Source: an uncultured Collinsella sp.
GTDB taxonomy: Bacteria; Actinomycetota; Coriobacteriia; Coriobacteriales; Coriobacteriaceae
Assembly (NCBI GenBank): GCA_958354105.1
Contig: CATWVA010000001.1
Span: 186,001-250,000, forward strand
DNA length: 64,000 bases
Reading direction: 5' to 3'
In this document: one piece after another, positions 1-11,089 of the stretch
Layout: every line of letters starts with the position of its first letter
Numbering within the stretch: position 1 is the first letter of the stretch
Position numbers and translations under genes: made by a program
The notes under the pieces: generated by a model
What the model saw: only the letters and a program-made list of their open reading frames with translations
What the model was told of the DNA's origin: nothing
Database searches by the model: none

Positions 1-426
1 CGTCGGGTAGGTCAAAATGCGCGCGACAACGGCATCACCCGGGTGGACGCCCAGACGATCCGCCGAGGTATCCTCGGGCAGAATGAAGAAGTCGGCCTTC
101 AGGCGCGAATCGAGCGGCTCGATCACACCGAGCGGACCAGCGGTCTGGTACGTACCCACCACGCTTATGGCTGCGCGCTCAACCACGCCTTCGATCACGG
201 CGCGCCGCTCACCGTGCGGGCTGTTCTTAATGCTCACGGCAACGGTATCGCCATCCATGATCTCGCGCTTACCGCGGCCCATAACCTTGTAGTCGCCGCT
301 CTCGGTTATGACATAGGCGCCATGCTCATGGAGCTGCACGCGCCCGGTCAGGCTCGGACGGCGTTCGCTGCGCACCGGCCCACGCTTATTGCGGGCACCG
401 CGCTTATGCTTGTTATTGCGCCCCAT
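1..426 (-). CDS. rnr: Ribonuclease R-like exoribonuclease, 5' part only
   Basis: The window opens inside the 5' portion of a leftward gene: 142 uninterrupted codons run from an ATG at 426 to the edge. An AAGGAGG ribosome-binding site lies four bases before the ATG. The product has a basic N-terminal tail (residues 1-25, many Lys/Arg/Asn) followed by an OB/cold-shock-like region with GRVQLHEHGAYVI and GDTVAVSI. This is the pattern at the start of VacB/RNase R enzymes, which degrade structured RNA 3' to 5'. The catalytic RNB and S1 domains would lie outside the window. The gene follows ftsE-ftsX, a usual neighbourhood for rnr and smpB. The family call rests on the N-terminal domain and context only; another RNB-family nuclease cannot be excluded. 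Confidence 0.7.
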   Translation of the reverse strand, partial: MGRNNKHKRGARNKRGPVRSERRPSLTGRVQLHEHGAYVITESGDYKVMGRGKREIMDGDTVAVSIKNSPHGERRAVIEGVVERAAISVVGTYQTAGPLGVIEPLDSRLKADFFILPEDTSADRLGVHPGDAVVARILTYPT

Positions 427-504
427 GGCGCCTCCTTGCTATCGATGACGAACTCCAAAGAGTCTACCCAAATGATTCGCTTTCCTGCCGTTCCCTTGGG
501 ATCA

Positions 505-540
505 AAAAACGGGCCGCCCCATAAGAGACGACCCGTTGGA
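505..540 (-). terminator. Intrinsic terminator after ftsX
   Basis: On the minus strand a stem of about 13 pairs with G-U wobbles (arms at 508-520 and 525-537, starting AACGGGTCG and ending CGGCCCGTT) is followed by a T run. It lies 25 bases after the ftsX stop and separates ftsE-ftsX from the RNase R gene. Confidence 0.75.
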
Positions 541-561
541 AGGGATGAATTCCAGGCATGC

Positions 562-1482
562 CTACACGCGCAGGTAGCGGCGCATGGCTATGGCAGAACC
601 AAAGAGACCGATAATCACACCGACCAGAATCAGCGCAGCATAGGTCACCAGGTAGTACTGCATCGGCAGGGCAAACGACATCCAGCCGATGCTCTCCTGC
701 AAACGCGGAATCATCAGATTGCGCAGCAGCTCCAGAACGCCGATGGAAAGCAGCGAGCCCAAAATGGCCTGCAGTACGCCCTCGGTGATAAACGGGCCGC
801 GAATGAAGCCGTTGCTGGCGCCGACCAGACGCATAATCGCAATCTCACGACGACGCGCCGTGATGGACAGGCGAATCGTGTTGTTGATGAAGATGAATGC
901 GATAAAGGTCAGAAGGCCAACGAGCACCACGGCGGCGATGCGGATGTAGTTGGTCACCTGGAACAGGCGGCTCACTTCCTCCTGGCCGTACAGCACGCTC
1001 GCGTTGACGTCGCCGTCATCCGCGATCTTCTGGAAGTCGGCGTTCTTCTTGAGCTTCTCTGCCGTGCTCTCGACCTTGGACGGATCGTCCATCTCAATTG
1101 CAAACGAAGCCGGCAGCGGGTTCTGGCCATCGAGCGCGCTCATGGTGGCGTCGGCGTTGCCCGACATCTTGCTCGTATACTCGGCCAGCGCGTCGTCCTT
1201 GTCCTTATAGGTCACGGACTTGACGTTATTCCACGTCTTAAGCTCGGCCTCAAAAGCCTGAACATCGGCCTGATCGGCGTCATCGCTAATGAACGCGTTG
1301 ATGACAACCTGATCCTCGACGGTGCCGATCACGGAGTTCAGCATCGCGGAGCCCATGATGAACAGGCCGATGATAAACAGCGAAAGGAAGATCGTGATGA
1401 CGGCGCCGAGCGAGGTAGTCCAGTTACGGAAGAAGTGACTGATTGCCTCTTTGAAGGAGTAGCCCACGTTAGTTGGTGCCAT
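562..1482 (-). CDS. ftsX: Cell division protein FtsX
   Basis: 306-residue membrane partner of FtsE. The FtsEX complex sits at the division septum and controls peptidoglycan hydrolases through conformational change rather than transport. The sequence shows the FtsX plan: a short cytoplasmic N-terminus (YSFKEAISHFFRNW), a first membrane segment near residues 24-46, an extracellular domain of about 135 residues, and three membrane segments in the C-terminal third. The motif ITARRREIAIMRLVGAS, typical of the FtsX/MacB permease core, lies near residues 207-223. The start overlaps the end of ftsE by 14 bases, which fits translational coupling. A terminator follows the stop codon. Length is normal for Gram-positive FtsX. 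Confidence 0.95.
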   Translation of the reverse strand: MAPTNVGYSFKEAISHFFRNWTTSLGAVITIFLSLFIIGLFIMGSAMLNSVIGTVEDQVVINAFISDDADQADVQAFEAELKTWNNVKSVTYKDKDDALAEYTSKMSGNADATMSALDGQNPLPASFAIEMDDPSKVESTAEKLKKNADFQKIADDGDVNASVLYGQEEVSRLFQVTNYIRIAAVVLVGLLTFIAFIFINNTIRLSITARRREIAIMRLVGASNGFIRGPFITEGVLQAILGSLLSIGVLELLRNLMIPRLQESIGWMSFALPMQYYLVTYAALILVGVIIGLFGSAIAMRRYLRV

Positions 1483-2689
1483 AGTTGCCGTAACCTCCCC
1501 TCTCCTGGTCGCGGATAACGTGGCCGCCCTCGAGGGCGATCACGCGACGGTGCATGCTATCGACCATCTCGCGGTCGTGCGTGGCGACGATCACGGTGGT
1601 GCCGGTGCGGTTAATACGCTCGAGCAGCTTCATGATGCCCAGCGAGATCGCCGGGTCGAGGTTACCCGTGGGCTCGTCGCAGATCAGCAGCGGCGGACGG
1701 TTGACCATAGCGCGGGCGACGGCGACGCGCTGCTGCTCGCCACCGGAAAGCTGGTCGGGCAGCGAGTCCATCTGATCGGCCAGACCGACCAGACGCAGCA
1801 CCTCCGGCACCTGGCTGCGAATGACGCCCTTAGGCTTGCCGATGCACTGCAGGGCAAACGCCACGTTTTCGTAGGCGGTCTTTTGCGGCAGAAGCTTAAA
1901 GTCCTGGAACACGGCGCCAATCTGGCGGCGCAGGAACGGAACCTTGCGGTTCTTGATCTTCATGAGGTCCTGACCGGCAACCAAGATGCGGCCGCTCGTC
2001 GGCTTGACGTCGCGGTTGAGCGTCGACAGCAGCGTGGTCTTACCCGAGCCGGAATGACCGACCAGGAAGACGAACTCGCCCGGATAGATCTCGATGTTGA
2101 TGTCGTCGAGTGCAGGCTTGTTGGGCTGTGCCGGATAGATCTTGGTGACATGCTCCATAAGGATGACGGGCTCGACACCGGCCTGCTTGGCCATCTTCTT
2201 GCGGCTGGCTTGCGGATCGATGGGCGCAAACACCGACGTAAAATCGGGGTTGTTGAGCGCGTTATCGAGGCTTGCGACCTCGGCGGCCTGATCGTTCTCG
2301 ACCACCGGGGCAGCAGGCTGCGTGGGATCGGGAATAGCGGCAAAGAGACCGGACTGCGCAGGCTGAGGAGCCGGTGTCGCAGGGGCCATGGGGTCGGGAA
2401 TGCCGGCCATGGTAGGCTGCGGCGTGGCGGCGCCAGCCTGAGGCTGCTCCACGCGAGCGGTCACGGCCTGAACGGGCTCAAAACCCGCCGTGCCGGAAAG
2501 CGCGACATCGCTGGTGGGATTGTAGGCAAAGGGATCGGATACCGGCTGTGCCTGATCTGCCGGCTGAGCGGGGGCCTGAGCAACAGGCTGGCCCTCTGAA
2601 TCCGGAGTGGCGAAACGACTGCCCTGGACGCCTGTCTGCGTCTTGGGGGCATCATCGCCCGCACCGGAGGTACGGAAGTGGTTACCCAC
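1469..2689 (-). CDS. ftsE: Cell division ATP-binding protein FtsE with long N-terminal extension
   Basis: ABC-type ATPase of the FtsEX division complex. The ATPase domain occupies roughly residues 175-400: Walker A GHSGSGKT at 211-218, signature LSGGEQQRVAVARA, Walker B LLICDEPTGNLDP and the switch histidine in VIVATHDREMV. FtsE is normally about 225 residues; this protein is 406 because about 170 residues rich in Pro, Ala and Gln precede the ATPase. The start is a GTG at 2689 with AAGGAG seven bases upstream, so the extension is probably translated. An internal Met at residue 166 (MAKQAGVEPVILM) would give a normal-sized protein but has only a weak ribosome-binding site. The gene overlaps ftsX. 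The role of the extension is unknown; it could be a flexible tether to another division protein. Confidence 0.92.
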   Translation of the reverse strand: MGNHFRTSGAGDDAPKTQTGVQGSRFATPDSEGQPVAQAPAQPADQAQPVSDPFAYNPTSDVALSGTAGFEPVQAVTARVEQPQAGAATPQPTMAGIPDPMAPATPAPQPAQSGLFAAIPDPTQPAAPVVENDQAAEVASLDNALNNPDFTSVFAPIDPQASRKKMAKQAGVEPVILMEHVTKIYPAQPNKPALDDINIEIYPGEFVFLVGHSGSGKTTLLSTLNRDVKPTSGRILVAGQDLMKIKNRKVPFLRRQIGAVFQDFKLLPQKTAYENVAFALQCIGKPKGVIRSQVPEVLRLVGLADQMDSLPDQLSGGEQQRVAVARAMVNRPPLLICDEPTGNLDPAISLGIMKLLERINRTGTTVIVATHDREMVDSMHRRVIALEGGHVIRDQERGGYGNYGTN

Positions 2690-2791
2690 TGGTGCTCCTT
2701 ATCGTCGTGCGTTTAAACTACATGAGCGCTTTGTATTTTAGCAGCATTAGCTTTACTGCACATAAGAAGCATGGCGGGGTTTGGTCCCACC

Positions 2792-2914
2792 GGCTGCGCA
2801 CAGGGTTACCTCCCAAATCGTCCTCGGACATGTCGGCGCCCCCGCTGCGCGCTTCGCGCTGCGGGGGCGCCTCCGTCCTGCGGAAAGATTTGGGAGGTAA
2901 TCCTGTGCGCGGCC
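2792..2914. repeat. Long intergenic inverted repeat
   Basis: A nested palindrome fills the middle of the 448-bp gap upstream of ftsE. The outer arms (2792-2819 and 2887-2914) pair over 28 bases with one mismatch and one wobble; their core reads TTACCTCCCAAATC. Inside lies a perfect 11-bp stem (2835-2845 with 2861-2871, GGCGCCCCCGC) capped by GCGCG/CGCGC. There is no T run, so it is not a simple terminator. I see no coding potential here. It may be a REP-type or cruciform element. Confidence 0.8.
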
Positions 2915-3051
2915 TGCGGCTACTATGGGGTCGCCGCGTGATCTTGGGGTGCTGCACATACAAAGTTGGGAGGGCTGAATTGCACGTTGCCGTACTGGGC
3001 CCTTTTCCCGAAGAAGGCCTTGCTTGATGCGGCACTGATTTTGCTGAAATA

Positions 3052-3088
3052 TAAAAACAGGGGCGTCCTCTTTTTGAGGGCGTCCCTG
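3052..3088 (-). terminator. Intrinsic terminator after the transketolase genes
   Basis: On the minus strand the arms CAGGGACGCCCTC and GAGGACGCCCCTG (about 13 bp with one mismatch and one wobble) enclose an A-rich loop and are followed by TTTTTAT. It lies 50 bases after the transketolase C-terminal gene. The rest of the 2690-3137 gap shows nothing beyond this and the long palindrome. Confidence 0.85.
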
Positions 3089-3137
3089 TCTACGTCTATT
3101 TGCTATTGGCTTGTGGCCGATTTGAGCGGTGGTTGCT

Positions 3138-4079
3138 CTATGCCAAGAACTCCTTGGTGGTCGCCACGATGTTGGCGGCGTCCAGGCCATACTTGTGCAA
3201 GAGCTCGGCACCCGGGCCGGACTCGCCGAAGGTGTCGTTGACACCGATCTTCTTGAGCGGCGTCGGGCACTGCTCGCACAGGACGTCGGCAACGGCACTG
3301 CCCAGACCACCGATCACGGAGTGCTCCTCGACGGTCACGACGTGGCCGGTCTTGGTAGCGCTCTTGACGACCAGGTCGGCGTCGATGGGCTTGATGGTGT
3401 GCATGTTGATGACCTCGGCGTCGATGCCCTCGGCAGCGAGCTGCTCGGCGGCCTCGAGGGCCTCGCCGACCATCAGACCGCAAGCGATGATGGTCACATC
3501 GGCGCCCTCGCGCATGACAATGCCCTTACCCAACTCGAACTTGTAGGTCTCGGGGTCGTTGATAACCGGCGAGGCCAAACGGGCGAAGCGCATGTACACC
3601 GGGCCGTCGCACTCGTAGGCGGCGCGCGTCACGGCGCGGGCCTCGACGTCGTCGGCGGGAACGATCACGGTCATGCCGGGGATGACGCGCATGAGGGCGA
3701 TATCCTCGCAGCACTGATGCGTGGCGCCGTCCTCGCCGACCGAAATACCGGCGTGCGTGGCGCCGATCTTGACGTTGAGGTGCGGGTAGCCGATGGAGTT
3801 GCGGACCTGCTCAAAGGCGCGACCGGCAGCGAACATGGCAAAGGTACTCGCGAAGGCAACACGACCAGTGGTCGCGATACCGGCGGCGACGCCCATCAGG
3901 TTGCTCTCGGCAATGCCCACATCGAAGAAGCGGTCGGGGCAAGCGGCCTTAAACTTACCGGTCTGCGTGGCGGCGGCCAGGTCGGCGTCGAGGACCACAA
4001 AGTCATCGTGCTCGTTGGCAAGCTCGACGAGGGCCTCGCCGTAGCTTACACGCGTGGCGATTTTCTTGACGTCTGCCAT
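3138..4079 (-). CDS. Transketolase, C-terminal subunit
   Basis: 313-residue protein covering the pyrimidine-binding and C-terminal domains of transketolase. With the subunit encoded just upstream it forms the thiamine-diphosphate enzyme that moves two-carbon ketol units in the non-oxidative pentose phosphate pathway. Visible landmarks are DVGIAESNLMGVAAG (which contains the cofactor-activating Glu) and GATHAGISVGEDGATHQ. The ATG at 4079 was chosen because MADVKKIATR is the usual subunit start and GGAG lies about nine bases before it. Only one base separates it from the stop codon of the N-terminal subunit, so the two are coupled. A longer in-frame reading to 4373 has no support. Split transketolases are common in anaerobic Gram-positives. 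The protein family also includes DXP synthase halves, but the pairing favours transketolase. Confidence 0.93.
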   Translation of the reverse strand: MADVKKIATRVSYGEALVELANEHDDFVVLDADLAAATQTGKFKAACPDRFFDVGIAESNLMGVAAGIATTGRVAFASTFAMFAAGRAFEQVRNSIGYPHLNVKIGATHAGISVGEDGATHQCCEDIALMRVIPGMTVIVPADDVEARAVTRAAYECDGPVYMRFARLASPVINDPETYKFELGKGIVMREGADVTIIACGLMVGEALEAAEQLAAEGIDAEVINMHTIKPIDADLVVKSATKTGHVVTVEEHSVIGGLGSAVADVLCEQCPTPLKKIGVNDTFGESGPGAELLHKYGLDAANIVATTKEFLA

Positions 4080-4080
4080 C

Positions 4081-4911
4081 CTAGAGCTCCTCTCCGGCGG
4101 CCGTGAGCTCTGCCATGGCCTGCTCAAACTGTTCATCGTTGGGGGCCTTGCCGTGCCAGCCAACCTGGTTCTCCATAAAGGACACGCCCTTGCCCTTTGT
4201 GGTCTCGGCGATAATGGCGGTCGGCTGCCCCTTGGTGGCGCGAGCCTCGGCAAAGGCGGCGCGGATCTGGTCGAAGTCGTTGCCGTCGGCGAGCTCAACC
4301 ACGTGGAACTTGAACGCGCGGAACTTGTCGGCGAGCGGCATGGGGTCGTTGACCTCCTCGACGGGACCGTCAATCTGAAGGCCGTTGTGGTCGACGATCA
4401 CGCAGAGGTTATCGAGCTGCTGGTTGCCGGCAAACATGGCGGCCTCCCAGACCTGGCCCTCCTCGCTCTCGCCATCACCCAGCAGGGCGTACGTGCGATA
4501 AGTATCGCCCCAGTGCTTGGCGGCAACGGCCATGCCCACGGCGGCGGAAATGCCCTGGCCGAGCGAGCCGGTGGACATGTCGACGCCCGGGGTGTCGTTC
4601 ATGTTGGGGTGACCCTGCAGGTGGCTGCCGATGTGGCGCAGCGTCTCAAGATCCTCCTTGGGGAAGAACCCGCGCTCGGCGAGCACGGCGTACAGGCCCG
4701 GAGCGCAATGGCCCTTGGAGAGCACAAAACGGTCGCGATCGGCCTTGCGGGGATCGGACGGGTCGACGTTCATTTCCTCAAAGTACAGATAGGTCATGAT
4801 GTCGGCAGCGCCGAGCGAACCGCCCGGATGGCCGGACTTGGCAGCGTGCACGCCGGTGACGATGCCCTTCCTTACCTCGTTGGCAACCTTTTTGAGCTCT
4901 TCGTCGCTCAT
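4081..4911 (-). CDS. Transketolase, N-terminal subunit
   Basis: 276-residue N-terminal half of a split transketolase, carrying the thiamine-diphosphate (pyrophosphate-side) domain. The cofactor motif GDGESEEGQVWEA runs on to a conserved Asn in DHNGLQIDG. Substrate-handling segments AKSGHPGGSLG and LSKGHCAPGLY are also present. It is the first gene of a two-gene unit with the C-terminal subunit. The start at 4911 is followed by MSDEELKKVANEVRKGIV, a typical beginning. The 207-bp gap upstream, next to the YitT-family gene, presumably holds the promoter, although no clear -35/-10 pair was recognised. Confidence 0.93.
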   Translation of the reverse strand: MSDEELKKVANEVRKGIVTGVHAAKSGHPGGSLGAADIMTYLYFEEMNVDPSDPRKADRDRFVLSKGHCAPGLYAVLAERGFFPKEDLETLRHIGSHLQGHPNMNDTPGVDMSTGSLGQGISAAVGMAVAAKHWGDTYRTYALLGDGESEEGQVWEAAMFAGNQQLDNLCVIVDHNGLQIDGPVEEVNDPMPLADKFRAFKFHVVELADGNDFDQIRAAFAEARATKGQPTAIIAETTKGKGVSFMENQVGWHGKAPNDEQFEQAMAELTAAGEEL

Positions 4912-5118
4912 TGTGCCTTCCTTTCATCCTCATTAGACAAAATGCGCACGGCACCGAAGGTAATCCCAACACAGCCGCAATGCACGTACGTCATTCATTA
5001 TGCTGGAAACTGATGGCTTTACCAGAGTTTTTATCATTATTTGAACAATTGAGCAGGCAGAACCGCTGATGAAACGGTTTATCAATGTGAACGTCTTTTG
5101 GATGGGACGCGGTCGGCC

Positions 5119-6009
5119 CTACGCGCTAATGTCCTTGAATCCCTCGCCGAAGGCTTCCGTAACGTCGGCGACCGTCACAATGGCGTGAGGATCGCGCTCG
5201 CGCACGATCGTCTTGAGGGTATTGAGCTCCCGACGGCTCACGATGACCATGATCACCGGCTTCTCGGCACCCGAATACATGCCAGTCGCCTTAAACTTGG
5301 TACAACCACGACCCAGGCCATACATGATATCGGCAGCGATATCGGGGAACTTGTCCGAGATGATGAGTACCATACGGCGTTTGTTGCCACCATCGACCAC
5401 GGCATCGATCACGTAGCCGCTAATGACCATCGAAAGGCCTGCATATAGTGCATTTTCGATTGAAAAGACCGGAGCCGACAGCGCACATACGGCAACATCG
5501 ATCGCCATGACGGTCGAGCCCACGGGCAGCGAGGTATTACGCGAGATGATTTGGCCAATCGTGTCCGAGCCGCCGGTGTTGGCGCCGGCGCGCAGCACCA
5601 TGCCATAACCGATGCCCGTGATGATGCCGCCCCACATAGCGGGCAGCATCAGATCGGCATGTGCCAGCGGCGCCACAAACGGAGCGAACAGGTCGGTGAA
5701 AAAGCCCAGCAGCACAAAGCCCGTCGCCGTCTGCACCACGTAGAACATGCCACCCTCGCGCATAACGACCAGCAGCAGCAAGGCGTTCATCACGATCGTC
5801 TGAATACCAACGGGAAGCGATAGACCGCGCGATGCGCCGACCGCCTGGATAATGGTGGCAAGGCCCGTAACGCCACCGGCAGCAAGGCCGTTGGGAATCA
5901 AAAACAGGTCGGTCGCAATAGCGGCCAGAGCGCACCCCAACATAATCTGGGGCAGGTCGTGAAAGAAGTTCATCGAAAGAATACGCTTAATGTCCAGACG
6001 ATATGCCAT
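5119..6009 (-). CDS. YitT family (DUF161/DUF2179) membrane protein
   Basis: 296-residue inner-membrane protein. The N-terminal two thirds contain about five to six hydrophobic segments with the family pattern FLIPNGLAAGGVTGLA and RAGANTGGSDTIGQI. The C-terminal 80 residues form a soluble DUF2179 domain (GRGCTKFKATGMYSG, followed by alternating strands). Members of this family have no settled biochemical role. The ATG at 6009 was preferred over a farther upstream start because GGGAGG lies six bases before it and MAYRLDIKRI is a natural beginning. A hairpin with a T run stands immediately before this ribosome-binding site, so either the transcript starts inside a very short leader or the hairpin regulates read-through from prfB. 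Confidence 0.85.
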   Translation of the reverse strand: MAYRLDIKRILSMNFFHDLPQIMLGCALAAIATDLFLIPNGLAAGGVTGLATIIQAVGASRGLSLPVGIQTIVMNALLLLVVMREGGMFYVVQTATGFVLLGFFTDLFAPFVAPLAHADLMLPAMWGGIITGIGYGMVLRAGANTGGSDTIGQIISRNTSLPVGSTVMAIDVAVCALSAPVFSIENALYAGLSMVISGYVIDAVVDGGNKRRMVLIISDKFPDIAADIMYGLGRGCTKFKATGMYSGAEKPVIMVIVSRRELNTLKTIVRERDPHAIVTVADVTEAFGEGFKDISA

Positions 6010-6021
6010 GCTGCCTCCCTC

Positions 6022-6049
6022 AAAAAAGCGCACCCAAACGGATGCGCTT
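6022..6049 (-). terminator. Hairpin with T run between prfB and the YitT gene
   Basis: Read leftwards, AAGCGCATCC and GGGTGCGCTT pair and are followed by six T residues, which then run straight into the ribosome-binding site of the next gene. The inner part (GCATCC, TTTGGGTGC) is repeated almost exactly in the hairpin after rpmE. A second, weaker hairpin (ccctgcgcaggg core, 6092-6113) lies closer to prfB. Confidence 0.7.
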
Positions 6050-6174
6050 CGAACTTCTTGCTGTATTCGATTCTACCGATTCGCCGGACAAAAACCACCC
6101 CTGCGCAGGGTTTATTCCGGATACAAACCCGTCCAACCGTTGGGCTTAGCATCGGCTTGAAGCCGCCCGATGTT

Positions 6175-7322
6175 TTAGATCTCCGAGCCTTCTGCATCGG
6201 CGTTGCCGGTGGCCCAGCGATGATAGCCAATAACAAACGGGTCCAGGTCGCCATCGTCAAGAACTGCCTCGACGTTGCTGGTCTCAACGCCCGTGCGTAG
6301 GTCCTTAACCATCTGATACGGGTAGAGCACGTAGCTGCGGATCTGGTTGCCAAAACCAATCGTGGTTTTGGGTCCGCGAATCTCATCCAGGGCCTCGGCG
6401 CGCTTCTCGAGCTCAATCTCGTACAGGCGAGCCTTGAGGATCTGCATGCACGCGGCCTTGTTCTGGATCTGGCTGCGCTCGTTTTGGCAGGTGACCACAA
6501 TGCCGCTGGGGAAATGCGTCACGCGCACGGCGGAGTCGGTGGTGTTAACGCCCTGACCGCCCGGGCCGCTCGCGTGGTACACGTCCACGCGGATGTCATC
6601 GGGACTGATTTCGATGTCGATATCATCGGGTAGCACGGGGATGACCTCGACGCCGGCAAACGTGGTCTGGCGGCGCTTCTTGTCGTCGGTGGGGCTAATG
6701 CGAACCAAGCGGTGGACGCCGGCCTCGGCGCGCAGCATGCCAAATGCGTCCTTGCCCTCGACGGTAAAGGTCGCGCGGTCGATGCCGATGACCTCAGCAG
6801 CGGGGCAGTCGTTAATCGTGACCTTCCAGCCGCGACGCTGGCAGTACTTCATGTACATCTTAAAGAGCATGAAGGTCCAGTCCTGGGCCTCCAGACCACC
6901 CTGTCCGGGCTTGATGGTCACAATGGCATCGCCGTGATCGAACTCACCGGTAAACCAGCTCGAAAGCTCAAGCTCATCGATGGCACGGGCCAGGCGCTCA
7001 GCCGTGGCTGTAGCCTCCTCGCGAAGAGCGGCGGCATCGGGGTCATCCCCCATCTCCTCGGCAAGCTCCAGCGCGGCGCGGGCATCGGAAAGCTCGCCGC
7101 GCGCGTTGTCCACGGCGGCGATATCTTCCTTGGTGCGCGCGATTTCCTCCATGGTGGCACGGGCGGCGTCGGCGTCATCCCAAAAGCCGGGGGCCACGCT
7201 TTTGGCCTCGAGCTCGGTCACGCGCGTGCGCTTTTCGTCCAAGTGGAGATACGACTCGACCTCGCCGAGCCGGTCCGCAAACGCGTCCAGCTCGGCGAGC
7301 GTTACCTCTAAAGCCTCAGCCA

Positions 7323-7323
<1 letters not shown>
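6175..7323 (-). CDS. prfB: Peptide chain release factor 2
   Basis: 382-residue class I release factor for UAA and UGA. The catalytic GGQ loop GPGGQGVNT is at residues 254-261 and the family signature continues into RVTHFPSGIVV. The reading frame is continuous, so the autoregulatory +1 frameshift found near codon 25 in many bacteria is absent, as is common in actinobacteria. The codon-recognition loop reads HRLVRISPTDDKKRRQTTF at about residues 204-222. The tripeptide normally SPF in RF2 is SPT here (residues 210-212; the Thr codon is at 6688-6690). The ATG overlaps the secA stop codon (TAATG), so the two genes are translationally coupled. Ends with TAA. Confidence 0.95.
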
Positions 7324-10130
<2,807 letters not shown>

Positions 10131-10251
10131 GTGGTTTTCCTTTTTGGCCATCGCCCACGCCGTGCAGCTGCGGGCGAGTTAAACACAGATGATTGTACTT
10201 TAGCCAAACAAGGCGCGGCCTATACGGTCGACCTCGACCGCCACGTAATAA

Positions 10252-10362
10252 CTATGACCAACCTGCCACAATGGGACAGGTTTATTTTGGCAAGTTTTAT
10301 CTGAGCAAACGCCGTCTCTCTGCCATTTGGTGCCACGGGGACAGGTTAGCTTGCACCAATAA
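10252..10362. repeat. Intergenic GGGACAGGTT mosaic repeat
   Basis: Between secA and rpmE the word gggacaggtt appears twice (near 10269 and 10337). One copy is preceded by an inverted AACCTGcc and the other is flanked by TTGGTGC and GCACCAA. The same words recur near 24752. There is no coding potential. The remaining part of the 10131-10437 gap contains only the rpmE terminator. Confidence 0.55.
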
Positions 10363-10400
10363 AAAGAAAAGGGCCGCGCACCCAAATGGATGCACGGCCC
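10362..10400 (-). terminator. Intrinsic terminator after rpmE
   Basis: Leftward stem GGGCCGTGCATCC with GGGTGCGCGGCCC, loop ATTT, followed by TTTTCTTTTT. It lies 38 bases after the rpmE stop codon. Its inner half matches the hairpin at 6022-6049. Confidence 0.85.
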
Positions 10401-10437
10401 TTGTGCCATGAATGCGAGCGATTCCGCGGCGAGCTAT

Positions 10438-10863
10438 TTACTCAGCAGCCTCGGTGGTCTCGGCCTCGGCAGCGGCCTCCTCGACGGGAGCCTCTGCGGG
10501 AGCCTCGGCGGCCTGCTTGGCAGCCTCCTCGGCGAACTTAGCAGCACGCTTAGCCTTCTCGGCAGCCTTAGCCTCAGCGGCGGCCTTGCGAGCGGCCTCG
10601 GCCTCAGCAGCCTTGGCGGCCTTGGCAGCCTTGGCCTCCTCAGCCTTCTTGAGCTGGGCGGCAGCGGCGCCACCGAACTTGTCGGCGAAGCGCTGGACGC
10701 GTCCACCGGTGTCGACGAACTTCTGCTGGCCGGTGTAGAACGGGTGGCACTCGTTGCAAAGCTCGACCTTCATCTCGGACACGGTAGCGTGCGTCTTGAA
10801 GGTGTTGCCGCAGGAGCACGTCACCGTGCACTCGACATACTGGGGATGGATACCCTGCTTCAT
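10438..10863 (-). CDS. rpmE: Large ribosomal subunit protein bL31 with charged C-terminal tail
   Basis: 141-residue L31 of the 50S subunit. Residues 1-70 form the canonical protein, with zinc ligands Cys16, Cys18, Cys36 and Cys39 (TCSCG and [11 protein letters not shown]). L31 usually has 66-80 residues. Here about 70 extra residues follow, almost entirely Ala, Lys, Glu and Arg ([14 protein letters not shown], ending EAETTEAAE). They are predicted to form a long charged helix that turns acidic at the end. The L17 protein in this window has a similar tail. The gene has its own terminator and an upstream gap of 366 bp, so it is probably monocistronic. Confidence 0.93.
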   Translation of the reverse strand: MKQGIHPQYVECTVTCSCGNTFKTHATVSEMKVELCNECHPFYTGQQKFVDTGGRVQRFADKFGGAAAAQLKKAEEAKAAKAAKAAEAEAARKAAAEAKAAEKAKRAAKFAEEAAKQAAEAPAEAPVEEAAAEAETTEAAE

Positions 10864-11056
10864 GGTAGGACTCCTTATTGGTCAGGCGCTGGTTACCGAT
10901 CAGCGCATAAGGCGTCTTGGTTTCCGACCAAGACAACAAACTCGGCTATGGTACCACGGCGCCGCGCGTCCCACAAAAGGTTCACGGTCTTTTCGGAACG
11001 ACACGAATCTGACCCATCGAAACACATCTCCACCGTTCCTTCAACTGGGAAAATGC

Positions 11057-11089
11057 CGTCCCCGGGGCCTGAGAAGGGCCCCGGGGACG
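11057..11089. repeat. Perfect 13-bp GGGGAC-type inverted repeat
   Basis: CGTCCCCGGGGCC (11057-11069) and GGCCCCGGGGACG (11077-11089) pair perfectly around a 7-base loop. It abuts the first base of the 67-bp direct repeat. The ends carry the same GTCCCC/GGGGAC words as the other intergenic repeats. Confidence 0.75.
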
